From: Ramlibacter terrae
GTDB taxonomy: Bacteria; Pseudomonadota; Gammaproteobacteria; Burkholderiales; Burkholderiaceae_C
Length of the DNA: 64,000 bases
NCBI GenBank assembly: GCA_013127575.1
Contig: CP053418.1
Coordinates: 5,022,001 to 5,086,000, forward strand
Direction: 5' to 3'
Part shown: positions 20,113 through 29,991 of the stretch, one piece after another
Layout of the letters: every line of letters starts with the position of its first letter
Position numbering within the stretch: position 1 is the stretch's first letter
Notes under the pieces: generated by a model
Seen by the model: only the letters and a program-made list of their open reading frames with translations
What the model was told of the DNA's origin: nothing
The model's database searches: none
Position numbers and translations under genes: made by a program

Positions 20113-21107
20113 CTAGCCCGCGGCGGCCCGTCGGAGCCGGTCGCGCACGCCTTCCCACTCGGGCGTGTCGGGCGGCGTCTCGATCCAGATCAGCTTGACC
20201 CCGGCGGCGTCGAAATCGCGCAGCACGGCGAACAGCTGGCGCGCCGTCTCGACGGCGTCGTCGGGCATGCGTCGCAGGCGCGCCGCCCGCGTGCGCAGCG
20301 CCGTGCGGGCGTACACGGCGATGGCGTCGGGATTGCCTTCGCCGCCCAGCAGGTCGAGCGCGGTCTGCAGGCTGCGGCCGTCCATGAGGCGCACCTTGGC
20401 GTTGGGCGCGTAGTGCGATTCGAGGGTGCCGGAGGCACGGGGCGCGGCGCCCGCCACTTCATCGGGCGTGCGCAGGCGTTCGCCACAGGCGCGCTCGATC
20501 TGCTCGCGGGTGAGCGTGCCCGGACGCAGCAGCACCGGCGCGCCGCGCGTGCAGTCGACGATGGCGGATTCGATGCCCACCGGCGTCGCGCCGCCGTCCA
20601 GCACCAGCAGGTCGGGCGTGAACTCCGCGGCGACGTGCGCGGCAGTCGTCGGGCTGACGCGGCCGAAGCGGTTGGCGCTGGGCGCGGCGAGGCCGTGCAC
20701 CGGCGGGGTCGCGCTCGCACCGGCCAGCAACAGCGCATGCGCCACCGGGTGGGCCGGGCAGCGCAGGCCCACCGTGTCTGGCCGCCCGCCGCGGCGGTGG
20801 CCATGCCCGGCCTGCGCGGCAGGATCAGCGTCAGCGGGCCGGGCCAGAAGGCGGCCATCAAGCGGCGCGCCACCGGCGGGATGCGGGCGGCGAAGCGTTC
20901 GGCAGCGGCCGCATCCGGCACGTGCACGATCAACGGGTGGTCGCTGGGCCTGCCCTTGGCGGCGAAGATCCCCGCCACCGCCTGGTCGCTGCCGGCGTCG
21001 GCGCCGAGGCCGTACACCGTCTCGGTCGGGAAGGCCACCAGGCCGCCGGCGGCGAGCACCTGCGCCCCTCGGGCGACGGAATCGGGCAGCGCGCCGTCGA
21101 TGATCAT
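20113..21107 (-). CDS. tsaC: L-threonylcarbamoyladenylate synthase (TsaC/Sua5)
   Basis: Makes threonylcarbamoyl-AMP from threonine, bicarbonate and ATP for tRNA t6A37. Family signatures are GGLVAFPTETVYGLGADAG and AAKGRPSDHPLIVHV near the N-terminus, then GLAAPSANRFGRVSPTTAAHV. The C-terminal Sua5 domain (residues about 200-330, with PGTLTREQIERACG and SGTLESHYAPNAKVRLMDG linker) is present, so this is the long Sua5 form. One break near 20779 is repaired by restoring CCAGG (GGQDTVGLRCPAHPV). Start ATG at 21107 lies two bases after the purK stop. It is the last gene of the purE-purK-tsaC operon. Confidence 0.92.
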
Positions 21108-21109
21108 GT

Positions 21110-22265
21110 TCAGAAGGCCGGGATGCCCAGCAGGTCGGCCGCCTGCAGCGCGGTCGCCCGCACGGCGTCGACCGTGTCGCCGGTGAAGGTCAGGTGGCCC
21201 ATCTTGCGGCCGGCCCGCGCGCTCAGCTTGCCGTACAGGTGCAGGTGGGCGCCGGGCAGCGCCAGCACGGCGGCCCAGTCGGGCTCGCGCTGCGCGCCCA
21301 CCGGCGGGAACCACAGGTCGCCGAGCAGGTTGAGCATGACCGCCGGGCTGTGCTGGCGCGGCTGCACCAGCGGCAGGCCGGCCAGCGTGCGCACCTGCAG
21401 CTCGAACTGCGACACGTCGGCGGCCTCCAGGCTCCAGTGCCCGCTGTTGTGCGGACGGGGCGCCATTTCGTTGACCACCAGGCTGCCGTCGGCCAGGCCG
21501 AAGAACTCGACGCACAGCACGCCCACGTAGCCGATGCCGGCGGCGATCGCATGCGTGGCCTCGACCGCCTGCGCGGCCTGCGCGGCCGGCACGCAGCCGT
21601 CGAACACTTCGGTCACGGCCGGGATGCCCTCGCGGTGCAGGTTGCGCTGCACCGGCAGGTGCACCATGGCGCCGTCGCTGCCGCGCGCCACCACCACCGA
21701 GCACTCGAAGGCGAGCGGCAGCAGCTTTTCGAGCACGCAGGTGGCGCGGTGGAGGCTTTCCCGGGCCAGCCGCAGCTCTTCGCGGCTGCGCACGCGCACG
21801 GCCCTTGCCGTCGTAGCCCAGCCGCGCGGTCTTGAGGATGCCCGGCAGCAGGTCGGCGTCGACCGCATCGATGTCCGCCGCGTGCGAGATGACGGCGTGC
21901 GGCGCACAAGGCACGCCGCAGCGCGTGAAGTGCGCCTTCTCCTGCGCGCGGTCCTGCGCGATGGCCACGGCGGCGGCGGCGGGCGCCACGGTGCGGTGTT
22001 CGGCCAGCCGGGCCGGGGCCTGCGCCGGCACGTTCTCGAACTCGGTGGTGATGGCCACGCTGTGGCCGGAAAGCTGGGCGAGCCCCAGTTCGTCGAGGTA
22101 GTCGGCCTGCACGTGGTGATGGCTGACCCGCCCGGCGGGGCTGCCCGCATCCGGATCGAGCACGGCGGTGAAATAGCCCATGCGCTGCGCCGCGTGCACG
22201 AACATGCGGGCGAGCTGCCCGCCGCCCATCACGCCGAGGGTGGCGCCGGGGAGCAGCGGCTTCAT
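21110..22265 (-). CDS. purK: N5-carboxyaminoimidazole ribonucleotide synthase PurK
   Basis: ATP-grasp enzyme converting AIR and bicarbonate to N5-CAIR in purine synthesis. N-terminal LGVMGGGQLARMFVHAAQRMGY binds substrate; AITTEFENVPA, LKTARLGYDGKG and VVNEMAPRPHNSGHWSLEA are family hallmarks, with C-terminal HLYGKLSARAGRKMGHLTF. Length is about 386 residues. One break near 21805 looks like a two-base loss within CCAGG (GKGQVRVRS expected). The ATG at 22265 overlaps the purE stop (ATGA), so the two enzymes of consecutive steps are coupled. Confidence 0.95.
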
Positions 22266-22762
22266 GCCGCGTCTTTCGGCGGCAGCTGCATGCCGCGGGC
22301 CGCTTCGGTCTGGCGGGCGCGAAAGGCGTCGAGCTTCGCGCGCAAGGCCGGGTCTTCGTTGGCGAGCATCGCCACGGCGAACAGGGCCGCGTTCGCCGCG
22401 CCGGCCACGCCGATGGCGAAGGTGGCGACCGGCACGCCGCGCGGCATCTGCACGATGCTGTGCAGCGAATCGACGCCTTGCAGGTGGCGGCTGGCCACCG
22501 GCACGCCGAGGATCGGCACCGGGGTCTTGGAAGCCAGCATGCCGGGCAGGTGCGCCGCGCCCCCGGCGCCGGCGATGATCGCCTTGAGCCCGCGGCCGGC
22601 GGCCGCTTCGGCGTACGCGAACATGTCGTCGGGCATGCGGTGGGCCGAAACGACCCGGCTTTCGTGCGCGACCCCGAATTCCCGGAGAATCTCCACCGCG
22701 TGCCGCATGGTTTCCCAGTCGCTGCTGGAGCCCATCACCACGCCCACCGTCACGGCGCTCAT
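22262..22762 (-). CDS. purE: N5-carboxyaminoimidazole ribonucleotide mutase PurE
   Basis: Converts N5-CAIR to CAIR in purine synthesis. The 166-residue frame is intact. Signature sequences are VVMGSSSDWETMRHAVEIL, ESRVVSAHRMPDDMF and IIAGAGGAAHLPGMLASKTPVPILGVP, and SIVQMPRGVPVATFAIG. First gene of the purE-purK-tsaC operon. The roughly 100 bases between its start and the divergent cnoX start must hold both promoters; TACGAT at about 22842 is a possible -10 for cnoX, but I see no strong -35. Confidence 0.97.
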   Translation of the reverse strand: MSAVTVGVVMGSSSDWETMRHAVEILREFGVAHESRVVSAHRMPDDMFAYAEAAAGRGLKAIIAGAGGAAHLPGMLASKTPVPILGVPVASRHLQGVDSLHSIVQMPRGVPVATFAIGVAGAANAALFAVAMLANEDPALRAKLDAFRARQTEAARGMQLPPKDAA

Positions 22763-22866
22763 TGGGGAACCTCCCCGCAGGGGCAGGGCGAAAAAAGCGC
22801 GTAGGGTTTCATGGAATTCCCGGACAAGATCCCAATTTTACGATTGCAACGAGAACAGACCCCGCA

Positions 22867-23741
22867 ATGATCGACGTCACCATCGAGAACTTCGAACAGG
22901 AGGTCATCGCCGCCTCCATGACCCAGCCGGTGCTGGTGGACTTCTGGGCGCCGTGGTGCGGGCCCTGCAAGGCCATCGGCCCGATCCTCGGAGAAACTGG
23001 AGACGGCGTACGGCGGCGCCTTCAAGCTGGCCAAGATCAACTCCGACGACGAACAGCAGCTCGCCGGCGCGTTCGGCATCCGCAGCATTCCCACGGTGAT
23101 CCTGCTGAAGAACGGCCAGCCGGTCGACGGCTTCCAGGGCGCGCTGCCCGAAGGCCGGTGCGCGAATTCCTCGACAAGCACGTGCAGGCGCTGGCGCCGG
23201 AGGAAGAAGCGGTCGAGGAAGAAGCCGTCTCCGATCCCGCGATCCAGCTGGAACAGCTGCAGCACGCGGTGGCCACCGATCCCTCCAACGACGATGCCCG
23301 CTTCTCGTACGTCAAGGCGCTGCTGCTGGGGGCCGCACCGAAGACGCCCGCCGCGCCTTCGAGCCGGTGGCGGGCAAGGCCGTCGCGATCCGCAAGCTGG
23401 ACGCGCTGGCGCGCTGGTTCGACGCGATCGACTTCGAAGGGCAGGCGAAGCTGCCCGAGCTGGACGCGAAGATCGCCGCCAACAAGCGCGATTTCCAGGC
23501 GCGCTTCGACCGGGCGCGGGTGCAGCTGGCGCAGCAGCAGTGGACCGGCGCGATGGACGAACTGCTGGAGATCCTGATGCGCGACAAGGCGTGGAACGAG
23601 GACCTCGCCCGCAAGACCTACATCGCGATCCTGGAAGTGATCGAGCCGCCGAAGCCGAAGGTGGCCGACGGCGTGATCCCGCCCGACGACCCGGTCGTGG
23701 CGACGTACCGGCGCCGGCTGTCGAGCGTGGTGCTGAGCTGA
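22867..23741 (+). CDS. cnoX: Thioredoxin-fold co-chaperone CnoX/YbbN-like
   Basis: Thioredoxin-like domain fused to a C-terminal tetratricopeptide region, as in the chaperedoxin CnoX, which protects proteins from over-oxidation and hands them to DnaK/GroEL. The N-terminal domain has VLVDFWAPWCGPCKAIGPIL with an intact CGPC motif (E. coli CnoX has a non-redox SxxC form, so this one is likely redox active) and the cis-proline in IRSIPTVILLKNGQ. The TPR part includes LEQLQHAVATDPSNDDARF and ends PDDPVVATYRRRLSSVVLS. Three breaks near 22990, 23158 (CCGGG restored) and 23335. Length is about 291 residues. It is divergent from purE and followed by the extragenic hairpins. Confidence 0.88.
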
Positions 23742-23749
23742 GCTTCGCC

Positions 23750-23835
23750 GTCCCCGCGCAGGCGGGGACCCGTGGCATTGAGGCAAGCGCGACGCGCGCT
23801 CTCTGGAAGCTCTGGATTCCCGCCTCCGCGGGAAT
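23750..23835. repeat. Pair of extragenic palindromes (REP-like hairpins)
   Basis: Between cnoX and the convergent small gene there are two perfect hairpins. The first is GTCCCCGC-GCAG-GCGGGGAC (23750-23769). The second is ATTCCCGC-CTCC-GCGGGAAT (23816-23835). Both have 8 bp stems and 4-base loops. Sequences of the form ATTCCCGC-N4-GCGGGAAT followed by GACGG are familiar as dispersed intergenic repeats in Burkholderiales. They could also end transcription from both sides, though neither has a U-run. Confidence 0.7.
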
Positions 23836-23844
23836 GACGGCCGA

Positions 23845-24277
23845 TCAGCGCGTCAGCATCACCACCCGCTCGGCGGGCGCCCGCACCTTCAGCTCCACCA
23901 GCTCGCCGCCGGTGCGCAGCTTCGGGAAGGCGACCGATTCGACGTCGAACGTGCCGGCCGTCAACGCCGGCACCGCCCTTGGCCTGCGCGGGGTCGGCGT
24001 CGTTGTTGGCCAGCGGGTTGTTGCCATCACAGCGGGACAGCAAGGCCGGTTGCGCCACGCGCACCTGGCGCACCGCGCCGAGGCCGTCGCGGCTCGCGGC
24101 GGTGACGGCACGGCCGTTCGCGCCCAGCAACTGCACGCCCGCCATGCGCGGGGCCCACTGGCCGTCGCTCACGCGGCCGGCGACGATGCACTGGCCGGCG
24201 TCGGACTGGGCAGCGGCGGGAAAGGAAAAGGCGGCGGCGGCGAGCGCGGCGGCGAGGGTCAGGCGGAAAGCGATCAT
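23845..24277 (-). CDS. Small secreted protein of unknown function
   Basis: About 144 residues after repair. It has a clear Sec signal peptide (LTLAAALAAAAFSFPAAAQS, cleavage after AAAQ or just before). The mature part contains two cysteines (GQCIVAG and LLSRCDGNNPLANNDADPA), which could form a disulfide. The C-terminus, read after one extra G is removed near 23975, is AGTFDVESVAFPKLRTGG followed by ELVELKVRAPAERVVMLTR. I do not recognise the family. It starts about 79 bases downstream of purC in the same direction and may be read from the same transcript. Confidence 0.65.
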
Positions 24278-24356
24278 GCGTACAGCTCCTGTCGGTTGGC
24301 TGCCAGCATAGCGCCGCCGGCCCTTGCAAGGTGGGCCTTTACTCCGCGGCTGAGCC

Positions 24357-25267
24357 TCAGCCCGTCAGGCGTTCCAGCGCTTCGCGGTACTTGGCCGCCG
24401 TGCGTTCGATGACTTCCTTGGGCAGGTGCGGGGCGGGCGGCGTCTTGTCCCGGGCCGGCCGTCGATGCGCACCTGCTCGAGCCAGTCGCGCACGAACTGC
24501 TTGTCGTAGCTGGGCGGATTCTGGCCGGCGTCGTAGGCGGCCTGGTAGCCCTCGACCGGCCAGTAGCGCGACGAGTCCGGCGTCAGCACTTCGTCCATCA
24601 GAACCAGGTTGCCTTGCGGATCGAGGCCGAACTCGAACTTGGTATCGGCAATGATCAGGCCGCGGGTCAGCGCGAAGTCGGCGGCGGCCTCCTGGTAGAT
24701 GCGGATGCTGACCTCGCGGATCTTCGCGGCGAGCTCGGCGCCGATCATCTGCTCCACCCGCTCGAAGCTGATGTTCTCGTCGTGCTCGCCCGCGGCGGCC
24801 TTGGCGGCGGGGGTGAAGATCGGCTGCGGCAGCTTGCCGGCGTTCTTCAGGCCCGGCGGCAGCGCCACGCCGCAGACGGCCTGCGACTCCCGGTACTCCT
24901 TCCAGCCGCTGCCCGCGAGGTAGCCGCGCACCACGGCTTCGACCGGGATCGGCTGCAGCCGCTGGACCAGCATCGAGCGGCCGCGCACCTGCGGCACTTC
25001 GGCCGGCGTCACCGCGCTTTCCGGGGCGTCGCCGGTCAGGTGGTTCGGGCACACGTGGCCGAGCCGCGCGAACCAGAACAGCGCCATCTGCGTGAGGATC
25101 TCGCCCTTGCCCGGAATGGGCTCGCCCATGATGACGTCGAAGGCCGAGAGGCGGTCGCTCGCCACCATCAGGATGCGGTCGCTGCAGACGGCGTAGTTGT
25201 CGCGCACCTTGCCGCGCGCGAGCAGCGGCAGCGAGGTGATGTTGGAGGTGTGGAGGGCGGCGGTCAT
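24357..25267 (-). CDS. purC: Phosphoribosylaminoimidazole-succinocarboxamide synthase (SAICAR synthase)
   Basis: Joins CAIR and aspartate in purine synthesis. Family signatures are LARGKVRDNYAVCSDRILMVASDRLSAFD, VRGYLAGSGWKEY, DENISFERVEQMIG and IIADTKFEFGLD followed by LMDEVLTPDSSRYWP. One break near 24464 in a CCCGGG context shifts the last 40 residues; the repaired end is KEVIERTAAKYREALERLTG. Length is about 304 residues, the size of the yeast-like/Burkholderiales form rather than the shorter E. coli form. It follows fba by 73 bases on the same strand. Confidence 0.95.
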
Positions 25268-25340
25268 GGCGGGGCCTGCAAAGTGAAACGGCCCGCCATG
25301 GCGGCGGGCCGTCGGATTATCGCAACTGCGCGGAAGCCGC

Positions 25341-26404
25341 TCAGTTCACCGTCTGGGCGAGCTCGCCCTTGGCGTACTTCGATGCGACGACCTGCAGGCT
25401 GTGCGCCTTGATGCTGGCGGCCTGGCCTTCGCAGCCGAACTCGATGTAGCGCTGCTTGCAGATCTGCTTGGCGGCTTCGCGGGCGGGCTTGAGCCACTCG
25501 CGCGCGTCGAACTTCTCGGGGTTCTCGGCCGGGAACTTGCGCACCGCGCCCGTCATCGCGAGACGGATGTCGGTGTCGATGTTGATCTTGCGCACGCCGT
25601 GCTTGATGGCTTCCCGGATCTCCTCGACCGGCACGCCGTAGGTTTCCTTCATGTTGCCGCCGTACTGGCGGATGATCGCCAGCAGGTCCTGCGGCACCGA
25701 CGAGGAACCGTGCATCACCAGGTGGGTGTTGGGGATGCGGCGGTGGATTTCCTTGATGCGGTCGATCGCCAGGATGTCGCCGGTGGGCTTGCGGGTGAAC
25801 TTGTAGGCGCCGTGGCTGGTGCCGATGGCGATGGCCAGCGCGTCGAGCTGCGTGCGCTTGACGAAGTCGGCGGCCTGCTCGGGGTCGGTCAGCAACTGCT
25901 CGCGCGTCATCGTGGCGTCGGTGCCGTGGCCGTCTTCCTTGTCGCCCTTCATGGTCTCGAGCGAGCCGAGGCAGCCCAGTTCGCCTTCGACGGTGACGCC
26001 CAGCGCGTGCGCCATGTCGACCACCTTGCGGGTGACGTCGACGTTGTAGTCGTAGCTGGCGATGGTCTTGCCGTCGGCCTCGAGCGAGCCGTCCATCATC
26101 ACCGAGGAGAAGCCCAGGTCGATCGCGCCCTTGCAGACGTCGGGGTTCTGGCCGTGGTCCTGGTGCATCACCAGCGGGATGCTCGGGTACGCCTCGATCG
26201 CGGCCTGGATCAGGTGCTTGATGAAGGCCTCGCCCGCGTACTTGCGCGCACCGGCGCTCGCCTGCAGGATCACCGGCGCGCCCGTCTCCTTGGCGGCCTC
26301 CATCACGGCTGGACCTGTTCGAGGTTGTTGACGTTGAAGGCCGGGATGCCATAGCCGTTGGTGGCGGCATGGTCCAGCAGTTCGCGCATGGAGACGAGGG
26401 GCAT
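25341..26404 (-). CDS. fba: Class II fructose-1,6-bisphosphate aldolase
   Basis: Zinc-dependent aldolase of glycolysis and gluconeogenesis (or of the Calvin cycle in related autotrophs). VMHQDHGQNPDVCKGAIDLG, SVMMDGSLE, VEGELGCLGSLE, IGTSHGAYKF, LVMHGSSSVPQ and VRKINIDTDIRLA are the Zn- and phosphate-binding motifs. The N-terminal 30 residues (MPLVSMRELLDHAA onward) lie in another frame; joining at about 26312 by restoring CCAGG gives LEQVQAVMEAAKE and a total of about 354 residues, the usual class IIB size. Start ATG at 26404. Confidence 0.95.
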
Positions 26405-26483
26405 GGTGGTGTCCGAATGGTGGGGAAACAGCCGCGCCGCGGCCTCGGGCACCGCGGCGTCACCCCCGATTTTACCCGCCGGC

Positions 26484-27344
26484 TCAGGTGTTGGGCGGGG
26501 GTGCGCCGACGAAAGTCAGCACCTCGTCGAGCACCGGCGCCAGCCGCCGCAGCGGCCGCGCCAAGGCGCCGAGCACGGTGGGGTGCCCTACGCGCTCGAA
26601 CAGCCGCACCCGCACCGGAACGCCCGCGGCTTCGAGCGCGCGGCCGAGCCAGACCGTGCTGCGCACCGGGTCGACCACCTCGTCCTTGGCGGCGGCCAGC
26701 AGCAGGGTGCGCGGCGCCTTCGGGTTGGCATGGCGGATCGGCTGGCTGTCGGCCGGCGTGTTCGGCCAGCCGAAGGCGACCTGCGAACGCGGCTCGTGGA
26801 TGGGCAGGAAGTCGTAGGGGCCGGCGACGCCGATCCATCCCGCGAGCCGCGCCGGCGCCAGCTGCTGCGTGGCGAGCCAGCGCGGATCGAGCGCCAGCAT
26901 GGCCGCGTTGTACGCGCCCGCACTGTGCCCCATGAGGTGGATGCGCGCCGGGTCGCCCCCGTAGGCCGTCGCGTTGTCGAAGGTCCAGCGCACAGCCATG
27001 GCGCAGTCGCGCAGGATGTCCTGCCAGCGCACCTGCGGGCTCAGCCGGTAGTCGGCGACGACCACGACCACGCCGCGCGCCGCCAGCGCTTCGCCGACGA
27101 ACCGGTAGTCCGCGCGTTCGCCCCGGGTCCAGTTGCCGCCATAGAAGAACACCACCACGGGAGCGGGCTTGTCCTGCCGCAGCGGCTGGTAGATGTCGAC
27201 CTTCTGGCGCGGGTCGGCGCCGTAGGCGATGCCGGTGCGGCCGCGGTAGGTGTCTTGCGGCACCAGCGCGTCGAGCACCTCGACCGCGGAACAACCCGTC
27301 AACAGGGCGGCCAGCGCCGCCGGGATCCCTTGCCTGCGTCTCAT
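26484..27344 (-). CDS. Alpha/beta hydrolase lipoprotein (carboxylesterase-like)
   Basis: An intact 286-residue protein. N-terminus PAALAALLTGCSAVEV carries a lipobox (LLTGC), so it is probably lipid-anchored. The fold is that of the hormone-sensitive-lipase/BD-FAE group: VVFFYGGNWTRG replaces the usual HGG oxyanion motif by YGG, the nucleophile is in LMGHSAGAYNAAML (about residue 150), the acid in AAKDEVVDPV and the histidine in RVGHPTV. It likely hydrolyses small esters at the cell envelope. It sits between pyk and fba on the same strand, with gaps of 32 and 79 bases, an accessory gene inside an otherwise glycolytic cluster. Confidence 0.82.
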   Translation of the reverse strand: MRRRQGIPAALAALLTGCSAVEVLDALVPQDTYRGRTGIAYGADPRQKVDIYQPLRQDKPAPVVVFFYGGNWTRGERADYRFVGEALAARGVVVVVADYRLSPQVRWQDILRDCAMAVRWTFDNATAYGGDPARIHLMGHSAGAYNAAMLALDPRWLATQQLAPARLAGWIGVAGPYDFLPIHEPRSQVAFGWPNTPADSQPIRHANPKAPRTLLLAAAKDEVVDPVRSTVWLGRALEAAGVPVRVRLFERVGHPTVLGALARPLRRLAPVLDEVLTFVGAPPPNT

Positions 27345-27376
27345 GGAACCGGTACGCAGGCGAAGGCGAACCGGTT

Positions 27377-28809
27377 TCAGCCCGCGCGGACGATCTTCAG
27401 CATGTTGGTGCCGCCGGGCGCGCCCATCGGTTCGCCGCAGGTGATCGCATACACGTCGCCCGGGCCGACGATGCCGCGCTTCTTGAGGTGGGCCTCGGCT
27501 TCGGCCAGCGCCTCGTCGCGGTCGGCGCTCTGGTCCATCAGCAGCGGCCGCACGTTGCGGTACAGCGCCATCTTGCGCTGCGTGACCAGCCGCGGCGTCA
27601 GCGCGTAGATCGGGATGTGGATGCGGTGCCGGCTCATCCACAGCGCGGTGGAGCCGGAATCGGTCAGCGCCACGATGGCCTTGCAGCCGAGGTGGTAGGC
27701 CGTGAACAGCGCGCCCATCGCGATCGACTGGTCGATGCGCGAGAACGCCATGCCGGTGAAGTCGGCGTCAAGCTTCACGTCCTCGGCCATCTCGGCTTCG
27801 GCGCAGATGTTGGCCATCTGCTGCACCACTTCGACCGGGTACTTGCCGGTGGCCGTTTCCGCGCTGAGCATCACCGCGTCGGTGCCGTCGAGCACGGCGT
27901 TGGCGACGTCGCTCACCTCGGCGCGCGTCGGCACGGGCGCCGTGATCATCGACTCCATCATCTGGGTCGCGGTGATGACCACGCGATCGAGCTGCCGCGC
28001 CATGCGGATCATGCGTTTCTGCAGCGCCGGCACGGCGGCATTGCCCACCTCGACGGCGAGGTCGCCGCGCGCCACCATGATGCCGTCGCTGGCCTTCAGG
28101 ATCGCTTCGAGGTTGGGGATCGCCTCGGCGCGCTCGATCTTGGCGATCAGCGCCGGCTTGTGGCGGAACTCGGCGGCCGCCACGTTGCAAAGCTGGCGCG
28201 CCATTTCCATGTCCGTCGCCGTCTTGGGAAAGCTCACCGCCACGTAGTCGGCCGGAAAGCCATTGCCGTGCGGATGTCTTCCATGTCCTTGGCGGTCAGC
28301 GCCGGGGCCGTCAGGCCGCCGCCCTGCTTGTTGATGCCCTTGTTGTTGGACAGTTCGCCGCCTTGCGCCACCGTCGTGCGGACCTGGTCGCCCTTGACGG
28401 AATCGACCGTCAGCACCAGCAGGCCGTCGTTGAGCAGCAGCGTGTCGCCGGGGCGCACGTCGCGCGGCAGTTCCTTGTAGTCGAGGCCCACGCCCTCGAC
28501 ATCGCCCGGCTCGGTGCGGCTCGCGTCCAGCACGAACTTGCTGCCGCTCACCAGCATGACCTTGCCTTCGGCGAACTTGCCGACGCGGATCTTGGGGCCC
28601 TGCAGGTCGGCCATGATGGCCACTTCGCGGCCCGCGGCCTGGCTGACCTCGCGCACGCGGCGGGCCAGGGCGATGTGGTCCTGCGCCGTGCCGTGGCTGA
28701 AGTTCAGCCGCACCACGTTGACGCCGGCGCGCAGGATGCGGGCCAGCACTTCCGGATCGCTGGAGGCGGGGCCGAGGGTTGCGACGATCTTGGTGGCGCG
28801 ACGAGCCAT
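27377..28809 (-). CDS. pyk: Pyruvate kinase
   Basis: Makes pyruvate and ATP from phosphoenolpyruvate. RRATKIVATLGPASSDPE, GVNVVRLNFSHG, MADLQGPKIRVG, IMVARGDLAVEVG, ITATQMMESMI with the DGTDAVMLSAETATGKYP block are family hallmarks. About 478 residues, the size of the long bacterial form. One break near 28256 is repaired by restoring CCAGG (AMAFQADYVAVSFPK). Start ATG at 28809; the roughly 117 bases to the divergent desaturase presumably hold both promoters. Confidence 0.96.
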
Positions 28810-28926
28810 GCTGGGGGTCTCCTTGGATTGCTGGGCGGATTCTCACACGGAAGCCGCGATCGATCTCGCGTTCGTTTGATGCAGGTCAGGCTCGTGGCCG
28901 GATGAGCTGCCTAGGATGGCCGGCTC

Positions 28927-29991
28927 ATGTCCTCCTTCGAAGCACCCCTTTCCCCGGCGGCGCCGATGCCGCACCGCAAGCAGATCCGCCAGTGGCTGCT
29001 GCCCCTTTCCCGCCGTGTCGTCGCCTGGCCCCTGTTCCTGCTGGCGTTCGACTGGATGCTGCTGCTGGCGCTGTTCGCCGGCGCGGTCGTGGTCGACAGC
29101 GGCTGGCTGAAGCTCGCCTGCGGGCTCGCCGCGGGCTTCGTCACCGGCCGCCTGTTCGTCATCGGCCATGACGCCTGCCACCAGAGCCTGACGCCCCACC
29201 GCCGCCTGAACCAGTGGCTGGGCCGCATCGCCTTCCTGCCGTCGCTCACGCCGTACAGCCTGTGGGAAGTGGGCCACAACGTGGTGCACCACGGCTATAC
29301 CAACCTCAAGGGTTTCGACTTCGTCTGGGCGCCCCTCAGCGCCGCCGAGTACGCGGCACTCGGCCCGCGCGAGCGGCTGATGGAGCGCGTCTACCGCAGC
29401 GGCTGGGCGCCCGGCCTGTACTACATGGTCGAGATCTGGTGGAAGAAGATGTTCTTCCCCAGCCGCAAGCAGATGCCGACGCGCCGCCGGATCTTCCTGC
29501 TCGACAACCTGCTGGTGACGGGCTTTGCGCTGCTGTGGATCGGCGGCATGGCGGCGGCGGCGCTGGCCACCGGCCAGTCGGTGGCGCTCGTGCTCGCCAC
29601 CGGCGTGCTGGCGCCCTTCCTCTTCTGGTCGGCCATGATCGGCTTCGTGGTCTACGTGCATCACACGCACCCGTCGGTGCAGTGGCACGAGGACCGCGCC
29701 GCCTGGTCGCGCGCGCAGCCGTTCGTGTCGACCACGGTGCACATCACCTTCGGCCACGGCATCGGCGCCGCGCTCCACCACATCTCGGAGCACACGGCGC
29801 ACCACGTCGACATGACGGTGCCGCTCTACCGCCTGAAGCAGGCGCAGGCGAAGCTGGAAGAGATGCTGCCGGGCCGCATCATCGTGCAGCCGTTCTCGTG
29901 GCGGTGGTACTTCGATACCGCGCGCCGCTGCAAGCTGTACGACATCGAAGCGGCGCGCTGGACCGACTACGCCGGCCGCGTGACCAGCTAG
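28927..29991 (+). CDS. Fatty acid desaturase family protein
   Basis: An intact 354-residue di-iron membrane enzyme. The three histidine boxes are HDACHQ (about residue 80), HNVVHH (about 118) and HTAHH (about 296, within ISEHTAHHVDM). Hydrophobic segments lie at about residues 33-57, 60-78, 195-215 and 219-240. The family includes acyl-lipid desaturases and beta-carotene or alkane hydroxylase relatives; the exact substrate is not evident. The gene is inserted between pyk and pgk on the opposite strand. Its TAG stop is shared antiparallel with the pgk stop (CTAG at 29988-29991). Confidence 0.88.
   Translation: MSSFEAPLSPAAPMPHRKQIRQWLLPLSRRVVAWPLFLLAFDWMLLLALFAGAVVVDSGWLKLACGLAAGFVTGRLFVIGHDACHQSLTPHRRLNQWLGRIAFLPSLTPYSLWEVGHNVVHHGYTNLKGFDFVWAPLSAAEYAALGPRERLMERVYRSGWAPGLYYMVEIWWKKMFFPSRKQMPTRRRIFLLDNLLVTGFALLWIGGMAAAALATGQSVALVLATGVLAPFLFWSAMIGFVVYVHHTHPSVQWHEDRAAWSRAQPFVSTTVHITFGHGIGAALHHISEHTAHHVDMTVPLYRLKQAQAKLEEMLPGRIIVQPFSWRWYFDTARRCKLYDIEAARWTDYAGRVTS

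Noticed and set aside
20190..22265. A 691-codon frame spanning purK and tsaC.
   Set aside because: It is the purK frame running on after a missing pair of bases; only the first 155 residues are PurK and the rest is low-complexity shadow.
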